A stretch of DNA of 7,130 nt from CAXMQS01 sp964195995 (GTDB taxonomy: Bacteria > Actinomycetota > Acidimicrobiia > Spongiisociales > JAOTWH01). Shown here piece after piece: positions 1 to 4,657 of the stretch. Made by a program: the position numbers and the translations under genes. Location: positions 1 to 7,130 of the forward strand of contig CAXMQS010000046.1 of NCBI GenBank assembly GCA_964195995.1, given 5' to 3'. The notes under the pieces are model-generated. The model was not told the origin of the DNA. It was given only the letters and a program-made list of their open reading frames with translations, and did no database searches. Within the stretch, counting starts at the first letter, position 1. Each line of letters opens with the position of its first letter.

Positions 1-10
1 CCCGAACGCG

Positions 11-45
11 AGCCACCGGCGGGACAGGGGTGCCCACCGGTGGCT
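11..45. other. Hairpin in the leader region, possible terminator of an upstream gene
   Basis: A perfect 9-bp inverted repeat, AGCCACCGG (11-19) and CCGGTGGCT (37-45), is extended inwards, after one mismatch, by GGG (21-23) pairing with CCC (33-35). This leaves a 9-nt loop. No U-tract follows (TTCACC), so it is not a textbook intrinsic terminator. It may end a gene lying left of the window, or it may be an RNA or DNA structural element. No gene is visible in bases 1-211. Confidence 0.35.
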
Positions 46-131
46 TCACCCCGAGGGGGGGTTATCTAGAGGGCGGCGCCCACCGCCGCACCTCAGGCGC
101 CCAGAGTGGCCTAAATCGGTGAGCCGCGTAT

Positions 132-145
132 GGGCCAAAGGTCCC
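132..145. promoter_or_regulatory. DosR/NarL-type dyad, candidate operator of the pilus operon
   Basis: The 14-bp sequence GGGCCAAAGGTCCC fits the core GGGNC-N4-GNCCC of DosR (DevR) response-regulator sites. The mycobacterial consensus is TTSGGGACTWWAGTCCCSAA. The two half-sites GGGCC and GTCCC differ by one base from perfect symmetry. Its centre lies about 20 bp upstream of the candidate -35 box at 159, where an activator could sit. The match is seen in the sequence. Binding by a DosR-family protein is inference. Confidence 0.35.
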
Positions 146-158
146 TAGTGCAGAGGTC

Positions 159-187
159 TTGCACATGCTTTGGCACATCCGTACGGT
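159..187 (+). promoter_or_regulatory. Candidate sigma70-type promoter of the tad operon
   Basis: TTGCAC (159-164) and TACGGT (182-187) are separated by 17 bp. This fits the actinobacterial pattern of a TTG-type -35 and a TAnnnT -10. The -35 lies in a GTGCA-N7-TGCAC inverted repeat (148-164), and the -10 lies in the 8-bp palindrome CCGTACGG (179-186). Transcription would begin near 194, leaving about 18 nt before ATG 212 or about 54 nt before ATG 248. It is a pattern match only. Confidence 0.4.
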
Positions 188-211
188 GCGAATCCTCCGA
201 CGACAGACAGC

Positions 212-754
212 ATGCCGGCCCTAGCCACTTGGACGCCGGAGGACACGATGCTCGGTGCGATGGCGCCACTGGGTCTGGCAGTCGCGGCCCCTGGACCGGC
301 CCTCGTGATCGATCTCGACACTGCCGGCCCGTCCTATTTCGGTGCTGCGTCCCTCTCCGACCTGGTGGCGAACGGTCCCCGCAAAGCAGACATCAGCCCC
401 AGTCGTCAAGGGGTCGCAGTCCTGCGCAATGGAGGCATCGGATACCGCGAGGCGGAGGACGTCGTCTTGCATCTAGTCGCTGGGTGGCCCAACGTCGTGC
501 TCCGCCTGGGGGGTCGCGGCGCCTCGCTCCCGTACCGGACCATCCCGGTCATACCGCTTCTTCCCGCGGGGCTCGGTGTCACCGCCAAGTCGGCCGCCAT
601 CTACCAAGACGTTGGATGGCGAGTCGAGGCACCCGGCCCGGGCATGGTGATCCCTGTCCCCAGGCGGTCCACCTGGGTGGCGCTCTCTGCAGGCAGGAGG
701 CCTCCCAGAGACAGATGGTTGCGTTCCCTCAGTGGGGTGTGGAAATGGACATGA
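212..754 (+). CDS. CpaE/ParA-like protein without a P-loop, first gene of the tad operon
   Basis: This is a 180-residue protein. It occupies the place of the actinobacterial CpaE-like ATPase (Rv3660c type, 'helicase/secretion neighborhood CpaE-like'), just before the CpaF motor. Starting at ATG 212, MPALATW resembles the first ParA/MinD strand and ALVIDLDTAGP (residues 30-40) resembles the LLVDLD strand that follows helix 1. A SLSDLVANG segment and a GVAVLR strand also fit the fold. The Walker A loop (GGxGKT) expected between them is replaced by TPEDT, so ATP binding is doubtful. The C-terminal third is basic (PVPRR, AGRRPPRDRW). ATG 248 is an alternative start, preceded by GGAGGA (238-243). 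I preferred 212 because it keeps the first strand and helix. The TGA stop overlaps the cpaF start, which suggests translational coupling. It may position or regulate the pilus motor. Family assignment rests on context and weak motifs. Confidence 0.6.
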   Translation: MPALATWTPEDTMLGAMAPLGLAVAAPGPALVIDLDTAGPSYFGAASLSDLVANGPRKADISPSRQGVAVLRNGGIGYREAEDVVLHLVAGWPNVVLRLGGRGASLPYRTIPVIPLLPAGLGVTAKSAAIYQDVGWRVEAPGPGMVIPVPRRSTWVALSAGRRPPRDRWLRSLSGVWKWT

Positions 755-1776
755 TCGATCGCGTTGTTGAGCGTCTCGTGGCTTCGGATGTGCCGTTGCG
801 GCGTCCCGATCTGGCGCGAGCAGCCCGGTCTATAGCGCAGGAGGAGGCTCCGCTGGCACCGGATGATCTGGTCGAGGTTGTGGTCGACTCTCTCATCGGA
901 CTCGGACCGGTAGAGGTGCTGCTGCGAGATCCGGCTGTCAGCGACGTACTCGTCAACGCTCCCGATGAGATCTGGGTCGAACGGGATGGTCGCTTGGAAC
1001 GCGCCACCGTCTCCTTCAAGTCGTCGGCGGAGATCGTTGCCGCGATCGAGCGGGTATTGGCCCCGCTCGGGCTGCGCATCGACCGCGCCTCGCCTGCAGT
1101 GGACGCGCGGCTTGCCGACGGCTCCCGCCTACACGCCGTTGTTCCTCCGTTGTCGGTCGATGGGCCCGTCCTCGCCGTCCGCCGCTTCACCGAGGCCGTT
1201 CCCGACCTGGAGGGCCTGACTGCTGTTGGTTCCGTTACTCCTTCCCAGCGCGACCAACTCGCCGAGGCAGTCGTGGCGCGGCGCAACATCCTGATCTCTG
1301 GGGGCACCGGGACCGGAAAGACGACGGTGCTCAACATCTTGTCGAAACGCATTCCTGGTGATGAGCGGGTTGTCACCATCGAGGACGCGGCTGAACTGCG
1401 GCTAAGTGGACATGTGGTCCGGCTGGAAGCCCGGCCGGCCAACGCCGAAGGTGTCGGTGCCATCGGACTCGATCAGCTGCTGCGAAATGCGCTGCGACTG
1501 CGTCCCGACCGCATCGTCGTCGGCGAGGTCAGGGGGCCCGAAGCTCTCGTCATGATCGGTGCCCTTGCCACCGGCCACGATGGCTCGATGTCAACGATCC
1601 ACGCCTCGAGCCCCTCGGAGGCCCTGCTACGCCTGGAGACGCTGGCAATGTCGGGGACATCGCGCGCGCGGCCGGAGACCGTCTCCAAGCAGATCTCCTC
1701 GGCCATCGATCTGGTTGTTCAACTGGAGCGGCGATCCGGACAACGCCGTGTGGCCGCCATCGAAGAGGTCGCGTGA
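745..1776 (+). CDS. cpaF: CpaF/TadA-type pilus assembly (secretion) ATPase
   Basis: This 343-residue GspE/PilT-superfamily hexameric ATPase powers Tad pilus assembly or secretion from the cytoplasmic face, working with the TadB/TadC platform. An N-terminal domain (residues 1 to about 150) includes the GPVEVLLRDPAVSDVLVNAPDEIW region typical of CpaF. It is followed by Walker A GGTGTGKTT (186-194), the Asp box TIEDAAEL (211-218), Walker B RIVVGEVRGPEAL (256-268) with catalytic Glu261, and the His box GHDGSMSTIHASS (278-290). All motifs look intact, and the length is usual for the actinobacterial form. ATG 745 and ATG 751 are both possible starts. 751 forms an ATGA overlap with the preceding stop, while 745 has GGGG (734-737) upstream. 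The frame stays open to an ATG at 130, but that stretch reads as low-complexity Arg/Gly/Ser and is a shadow of the upstream gene. It overlaps tadB by 4 bp. Confidence 0.95.
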   Translation: MDMIDRVVERLVASDVPLRRPDLARAARSIAQEEAPLAPDDLVEVVVDSLIGLGPVEVLLRDPAVSDVLVNAPDEIWVERDGRLERATVSFKSSAEIVAAIERVLAPLGLRIDRASPAVDARLADGSRLHAVVPPLSVDGPVLAVRRFTEAVPDLEGLTAVGSVTPSQRDQLAEAVVARRNILISGGTGTGKTTVLNILSKRIPGDERVVTIEDAAELRLSGHVVRLEARPANAEGVGAIGLDQLLRNALRLRPDRIVVGEVRGPEALVMIGALATGHDGSMSTIHASSPSEALLRLETLAMSGTSRARPETVSKQISSAIDLVVQLERRSGQRRVAAIEEVA

Positions 1777-2438
1777 TCCTGGCCGCTCTACTCCTGGCGG
1801 TCGGTGTCGCCTCCGGGACCCACCCGGTTGTGCTCGCGGCCCTAGCGCTGGCCCTTGTCAAGCCGGGCTGGTTCATGGTGGCCGTTGTTCTGTGGACCTT
1901 GTATTCCAGGAGGGCCCAGGCCAAGGGCGGTCCTCGCTCGGAGGCTGCGTTCCTCGAGGGGATGGCAGCCGAGCTCCGCGGAGGCGCCTCTCTGAGGAGT
2001 GCCATCGTGGACGCCGCCGAACGCACCGATCTCGAGCTCAATCCCGTGGTTCGGATGGCAGAGGCCGGACGACCGATGGAGGACATTGCGGTCCGCCTCG
2101 GGGAGCAGCTTCCCATCAACGGATCGGTGGCCGGCCCAGCGCTGCGCCTGGCGTCTTCTGCCGGTTCCAGCGTCGCCGGCGTCTTCGACGCTTTGGCGTT
2201 GCGAGCTGCGGAGGCCGCTGAAGAGGAGAGAGAGAGGAAGTCGTCAACAGCGCAGGCTCGCCTCTCGGCCTGGCTCGTGGGTGGAGCGCCGGCCGCGGTC
2301 GCCTGCGGCATGTTCCTGTTCGGAGGGTCCGCGGTCGGGAGCAGTCCCGCGGCGAAGGCCGTAGCGCTGGTCGGCTTCGGCCTGCAGCTGGCCGGTGCCA
2401 TGGTCGTTTGGGCGATGGTTCGGGTGCAGGCGTGGTAG
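1773..2438 (+). CDS. tadB: TadB-like inner-membrane platform protein (T2SF family)
   Basis: This 221-residue polytopic membrane protein would form the pilus assembly platform driven by CpaF. Two N-terminal hydrophobic segments (about residues 1-15 and 18-44) are followed by a cytoplasmic T2SF-type helical domain (about 58-150). That domain contains the typical ELRGGASLRSAIVDAAE stretch and LASSAGSSVAGVFDALA. Two C-terminal transmembrane segments follow (about 165-184 and 193-216). The GTG start overlaps the cpaF stop as GTGA (1773-1776), with GAAGAGG (1762-1768) as a plausible ribosome-binding site, so translation is probably coupled. The sequence is conserved only in pattern, and the TadB rather than TadC assignment rests on gene order (directly after the ATPase). 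Confidence 0.85.
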   Translation: MILAALLLAVGVASGTHPVVLAALALALVKPGWFMVAVVLWTLYSRRAQAKGGPRSEAAFLEGMAAELRGGASLRSAIVDAAERTDLELNPVVRMAEAGRPMEDIAVRLGEQLPINGSVAGPALRLASSAGSSVAGVFDALALRAAEAAEEERERKSSTAQARLSAWLVGGAPAAVACGMFLFGGSAVGSSPAAKAVALVGFGLQLAGAMVVWAMVRVQAW

Positions 2439-3049
2439 GTCTCGTGCCCGTGGCCGCCGTTGTCGGAGCCGCCGCCCTCGTCACTGGCCGTCGCGCTGTC
2501 ATCATCACCGCAGCCTGTGGAGCCCTTCTCTGGCAGCCCCTTCTCATAGCTGGCTTCGTCGCTACCGCCTTCCTGGGGCAGCGGTTGGGGCGTCTTCGGC
2601 GCCTCAGGTCGGCCGAGCGTGCCGTCTCCGACGAGCTGATCCTCTTCGGCGAGCTCATTTCGCTCGGATTGAGCGCCGGGCTGCCCTTCGTGGGAGCGGT
2701 ATCACTTGCCAGCTCGGAGATGTCCGGCGAGGTGGCGAGCGAGGTTCGTGCCGTGATGAGAGCCTCCCAGCTGAGCGGCGCGTCGGTCGCCTTGGCCGCG
2801 GCGCCAGGACACACCGCACCGCTCTTCCGCCTGGTGGCGCGGGCTGTGGCGACCGGGGCGCCGGTAGGTCCTGCGGTCGTCGGCTTCGTGCTCGATGCCA
2901 GGCGAGAGCGACAGGCGACTCGCATCGCCGCAGCCAAGCGCCTCCCGGTGAGGCTCCTTGTGCCGCTCACCCTTCTGATCCTTCCCGGCTTCGTCGTGCT
3001 GACGCTCGGCCCGGCGTTGCTCTCTGGTGTCGAGCGTCTCCAACTTTGA
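2432..3049 (+). CDS. tadC: TadC-like inner-membrane platform protein (T2SF family)
   Basis: This 205-residue protein is the second platform component. It has hydrophobic segments at about 2-19 and 23-49, a cytoplasmic T2SF domain from about 64 (ELILFGELISLGLSAGLP) to 165, and a final transmembrane segment. The last segment begins at the TadC signature KRLPVRLLVPLTLLILPGF (169-187), the RLPVRLL-PL-LPGF pattern typical of actinobacterial TadC. The GTG start at 2432 overlaps the tadB stop (GTGGTAG). GTG 2444 and an upstream TTG at 2408 are alternatives, and none has a strong ribosome-binding site. It lies in the pilus operon, 11 nt before the pilin gene. Confidence 0.85.
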   Translation: MVGLVPVAAVVGAAALVTGRRAVIITAACGALLWQPLLIAGFVATAFLGQRLGRLRRLRSAERAVSDELILFGELISLGLSAGLPFVGAVSLASSEMSGEVASEVRAVMRASQLSGASVALAAAPGHTAPLFRLVARAVATGAPVGPAVVGFVLDARRERQATRIAAAKRLPVRLLVPLTLLILPGFVVLTLGPALLSGVERLQL

Positions 3050-3056
3050 AAGGAAG
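3050..3056 (+). promoter_or_regulatory. Strong ribosome-binding site of the pilin gene
   Basis: AAGGAAG lies in an 11-nt gap after the tadC stop, 4 nt before ATG 3061 (6 nt when measured from the AAGGA core). It is the clearest Shine-Dalgarno sequence in the pilus operon. The neighbouring genes start inside the preceding stop codon with weak sites. This would fit higher translation of the major pilin, and it fixes the start of that small gene. Confidence 0.6.
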
Positions 3057-3060
3057 AAGA

Positions 3061-3216
3061 ATGAACGAATCTGGTCAGGCCACCGCCGAGTACGCCCTGG
3101 TGATGGTGGCCGCAGCAACGGTCGCGCTCGCACTGTTGATCTGGGCGTCGACCACTGATGTGCTGCCCTCACTGTTCAACGCCGTTGTCCGCCGGGTCAC
3201 CGGGCTGCTCGGTTGA
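3061..3216 (+). CDS. Flp/DUF4244-type pilin, probable major pilus subunit
   Basis: This 51-residue protein has a prepilin-type N-terminus, MNESG-QATAEYALVM. Cleavage after Gly5 would put Glu at position +5 and Tyr at +6 of the mature protein, the Glu-Tyr pair of Flp pilins. A hydrophobic helix (about residues 11-30) follows, then a short amphipathic tail (DVLPSLFNAVVRRVTGLLG). Size, ATAEYA motif and position after tadC match the actinobacterial DUF4244 proteins (Rv3656c type). The leader is only five residues and carries an acidic residue rather than the usual Lys/Arg. No prepilin peptidase gene is in the window, so processing would need a TadV/CpaA-like enzyme encoded elsewhere. The stop overlaps the next start (TTGA, 3213-3216). 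Confidence 0.85.
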   Translation: MNESGQATAEYALVMVAAATVALALLIWASTTDVLPSLFNAVVRRVTGLLG

Positions 3217-3581
3217 GAGCACGGGCCCAGGCTGGAGGGGCTGCCATCGAATTCGCTCTTGTCCTTCCCGTCGTGATCCTCGTCCTCTTCGCAGTCGTTG
3301 AGGTGGCAGTCGTGGCCAGAACCCAGCTCGAGCTGACCAACGCCGCTCGAGAAGGGGCACGCGAAGCGGCAACGGTCGTCGATCCTGCCAGCGCGGTTGC
3401 TGCAGCTCGCGCTGCCATGGGCACTCTGGGTCCACGCGTCGTGGTGTCGGTGCGCCGTCCCCATGTCGTGGGGCGGCGAGCGGAGGTCACGGTGCGACTC
3501 CGCCATCGGCTGGCCGCACCCCTCTTTGGGGGCGTGACCATCGAGCTGCGTTCGAGGGCGGCGATGCGTGTTGAGCGCTAG
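3213..3581 (+). CDS. tadE: TadE-like minor pilin (pseudopilin)
   Basis: This 122-residue protein has a short basic leader (MRARAQAG). Predicted prepilin-peptidase cleavage after Gly8 gives mature GAAIEFALVLPVV, with Glu at +5 and Phe at +6, the TadE signature. A hydrophobic helix to about residue 35 is followed by LELTNAAREGAREAATV, the AAREGAR motif common to TadE proteins, then a small beta-rich extracellular domain ending in MRVER. The start is a TTG sharing bases with the pilin stop (TTGA). No better ATG or GTG exists upstream in this frame, and the motif position supports the choice. It probably initiates or caps the pilus. It overlaps the next gene by 14 bp. Confidence 0.88.
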   Translation: MRARAQAGGAAIEFALVLPVVILVLFAVVEVAVVARTQLELTNAAREGAREAATVVDPASAVAAARAAMGTLGPRVVVSVRRPHVVGRRAEVTVRLRHRLAAPLFGGVTIELRSRAAMRVER

Positions 3582-3963
3582 CGATCGGGGTTCGGCCGCC
3601 GTTCTCCTGCTGGCGGTCGCGGTGGTGGCTGCCGGCCTGGCTGTTGTCATTGGCGAGGTGGGGATCTACCTGCAAGCCAAAGCCAGGGCGGCCACTGCTG
3701 CCGATGCTGCGGCACTTGCCGCCGCTCCGGTGACCTTTGCGCCGTTTGGCGCGGTAGGGAGTCCCCGCGACGAGGCACGGCGGTTCGCCACTGCCAACGG
3801 AGCACGCCTCGTGAGCTGCGCTTGCCGGGTGGACCGCTCGCTGGTGGCACGCGAAGTCGAAGTGCGGGTGCGCGTCGACGTTGACCTGTGGGGGCTGGGC
3901 AGGCGGTCGCTGACCGCCATCAGCCGCGCCCGATTTGACCCATCGAAGCTGGTGGTGCCGTGA
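3568..3963 (+). CDS. TadE/TadG-like pseudopilin of the helicase/secretion neighbourhood
   Basis: This 131-residue protein matches the Rv3654c-type 'helicase/secretion neighborhood TadE-like' family. A short leader ends in DRG, followed by SAAVLLLAVAVVAAGLAVVIGEVGIYLQ as transmembrane helix. Then comes QAKARAATAADAAALAAA (36-53), the A-AADAAALAAA pattern of TadG/TadE proteins, and GARLVSCACRV (78-88) with a Cys-x-Cys. If cleaved after Gly8, residue +5 is Leu, not the Glu usual in pilins. That resembles the tip pseudopilin GspK, which also lacks Glu5. The GTG start at 3568 lies inside the tadE gene, and TTG 3571 is an alternative. It is the last gene of the pilus operon. Confidence 0.85.
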   Translation: MLSASDRGSAAVLLLAVAVVAAGLAVVIGEVGIYLQAKARAATAADAAALAAAPVTFAPFGAVGSPRDEARRFATANGARLVSCACRVDRSLVAREVEVRVRVDVDLWGLGRRSLTAISRARFDPSKLVVP

Positions 3964-4037
3964 CTAGTCCCAGTCCAAGTTCTGCGGGGTAGGGAGCGCG
4001 GTTGGCCGATTGGGGGCTAGCCAAGGCGTTCCCAATC
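3962..4037. repeat. Nested palindromes after the tad operon
   Basis: The gap between the pilus operon and the secreted-protein gene (3964-4072) holds several dyads. GACTAGTC (3962-3969) overlaps the last stop codon. GATTGGG (4008-4014) pairs with CCCAATC (4031-4037) around a 16-nt spacer that itself begins with the 8-bp palindrome GGCTAGCC (4015-4022). TTGGC (4002-4006) can alternatively pair with GCCAA (4020-4024), which excludes the second stem. No U-tract follows, so an ordinary intrinsic terminator is unlikely. Operator sites or a read-through control element for the downstream gene are possible. Confidence 0.4.
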
Positions 4038-4040
4038 AAC

Positions 4041-4046
4041 TACTGT
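4041..4046 (+). promoter_or_regulatory. Possible -10 box for the secreted-protein gene
   Basis: TACTGT fits the actinobacterial TAnnnT -10 pattern and would place transcription start near 4053, about 20 nt before ATG 4073. No convincing -35 is found at 16-18 bp upstream. That position falls in the palindromes at 4008-4037, so an activator-dependent promoter is conceivable. The call is weak. Confidence 0.25.
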
Positions 4047-4072
4047 GAGTGTTCGACTAGCTGAGGACTTTG

Positions 4073-4603
4073 ATGAAGAAGCGTTTTCTTGCCGTCGCCA
4101 TGGGCCTACTCCTGGTTGCCGGCTCGGTGTCCGGACTGGCAGCGACGGAGCATGACGAAGCCACCGAAGACTCGGCTACCTCACCCGGACAGATCGCCAA
4201 GGTGACTCTGCTGGCAGACTTCGTAGCCGGAGACGAGGCCGATGACCCCGAGGCCCTCGACGCGGCTTCGGACAACGTCGCCACACTGCGCGCCATGGAC
4301 ATTGGGTGGGGCGCTCTCTTCAAGCTCTACCAGTACGCCGCCATCATGGATATGGACTTTGAAGAGCTGGCAGCGTTCATCGACCTTCGCACAGTGGATG
4401 GCGAGTTCGAGTTCGGCTTCGGTGAGCTCAAGAAGGAGATGATGGAGGCGATCGGGTTCGACGAATACGAAGGACCCAAGAACTTCGGCCAGCTCAACTC
4501 AGCCTCGAAGAAAGCGGGGAAGGCCGCCGAGCGCGACGCCCGGAAGGCCGAGAAGATGGCCGAGCGCGACGCCCGTAAGGCTGCTCGCGGCTCCGACGCT
4601 TAA
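4073..4603 (+). CDS. Secreted protein of unknown function with acidic body and basic repeat tail
   Basis: This 176-residue protein belongs to no family I can name. ATG 4073 follows GAGGA (4063-4067) at good spacing. A classical signal peptide is clear: MKKR, then a hydrophobic core (5-19), with a likely signal peptidase I site near Gly21-Leu22-Ala23. The mature protein starts strongly acidic (TEHDEATEDS). A helical middle region contains three related motifs: GWGALFKL (78-85), FGFGELKK (114-121) and NFGQLNSA (137-144). The last about 30 residues are basic and Ala-rich, with an 11-residue repeat (AERDARKAEKM, AERDARKAARG), likely a helical tail. The tail could bind nucleic acid, acidic polymers or the acidic part of another copy. 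It lies 109 bp after the pilus operon and may be expressed separately. A link to the pilus is suggested only by position. Confidence 0.85.
   Translation: MKKRFLAVAMGLLLVAGSVSGLAATEHDEATEDSATSPGQIAKVTLLADFVAGDEADDPEALDAASDNVATLRAMDIGWGALFKLYQYAAIMDMDFEELAAFIDLRTVDGEFEFGFGELKKEMMEAIGFDEYEGPKNFGQLNSASKKAGKAAERDARKAEKMAERDARKAARGSDA
4526..4581 (+). repeat. 23-bp direct repeat encoding AERDARKA units
   Basis: Two 23-nt copies (4526-4548 and 4559-4581) are identical except for one base (CGG versus CGT Arg codon). They start 33 nt apart, giving an 11-residue protein period. The near-identity at the DNA level, including synonymous positions, points to recent tandem duplication or slippage rather than old divergence. 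Confidence 0.75.
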
Positions 4604-4624
4604 GCCCATTCAACAAGCAACCTG

Positions 4625-4648
4625 CTGGCCTCCCTCTTGGGGGGCCAG
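4625..4648. terminator. Hairpin between convergent genes, possible bidirectional terminator
   Basis: CTGGCCTCCC (4625-4634) pairs with GGGGGGCCAG (4639-4648) over a 4-nt TCTT loop. The 10-bp stem has a single G-T wobble on the + strand (an A-C mismatch on the - strand). It lies 22 bp after the secreted-protein stop and 10 bp beyond the methyltransferase stop. Neither side has a strong U-tract, but stem and position fit termination of both converging transcripts. Confidence 0.6.
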
Positions 4649-4657
4649 TCTCGCGTT

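Noticed and set aside
20..160. Cyclic-di-GMP or other riboswitch in the leader
   Set aside because: The leader has GGG/CCC-rich stems, but I could not find the conserved GEMM core or another known aptamer signature.
171..190. TGGCAC...TGC resembling a sigma54 promoter
   Set aside because: The spacing and the downstream GC element do not fit, and actinobacteria generally lack sigma54.
130..744. N-terminal extension of the cpaF reading frame back to ATG 130
   Set aside because: The extension reads as Arg/Gly/Ser-rich low-complexity protein with no CpaF similarity. The other frame (212-754) encodes the protein-like sequence, and the cpaF start is set by the ATGA overlap near 745-751.
729..1463. 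Long open frame on the - strand opposite cpaF
   Set aside because: Ser/Thr/Arg-rich composition typical of the antisense of a GC-rich gene; no motifs and fully covered by a well-supported ATPase gene.
1550..2970. Long - strand open frames opposite tadB and tadC
   Set aside because: They overlap strongly supported membrane-protein genes and show Ala/Arg/Pro-rich composition without recognisable domains.
2395..3060. Upstream extension of the pilin frame to 2395
   Set aside because: The extension is Arg-rich shadow of tadC; ATG 3061 has a strong ribosome-binding site and starts exactly at the prepilin leader.
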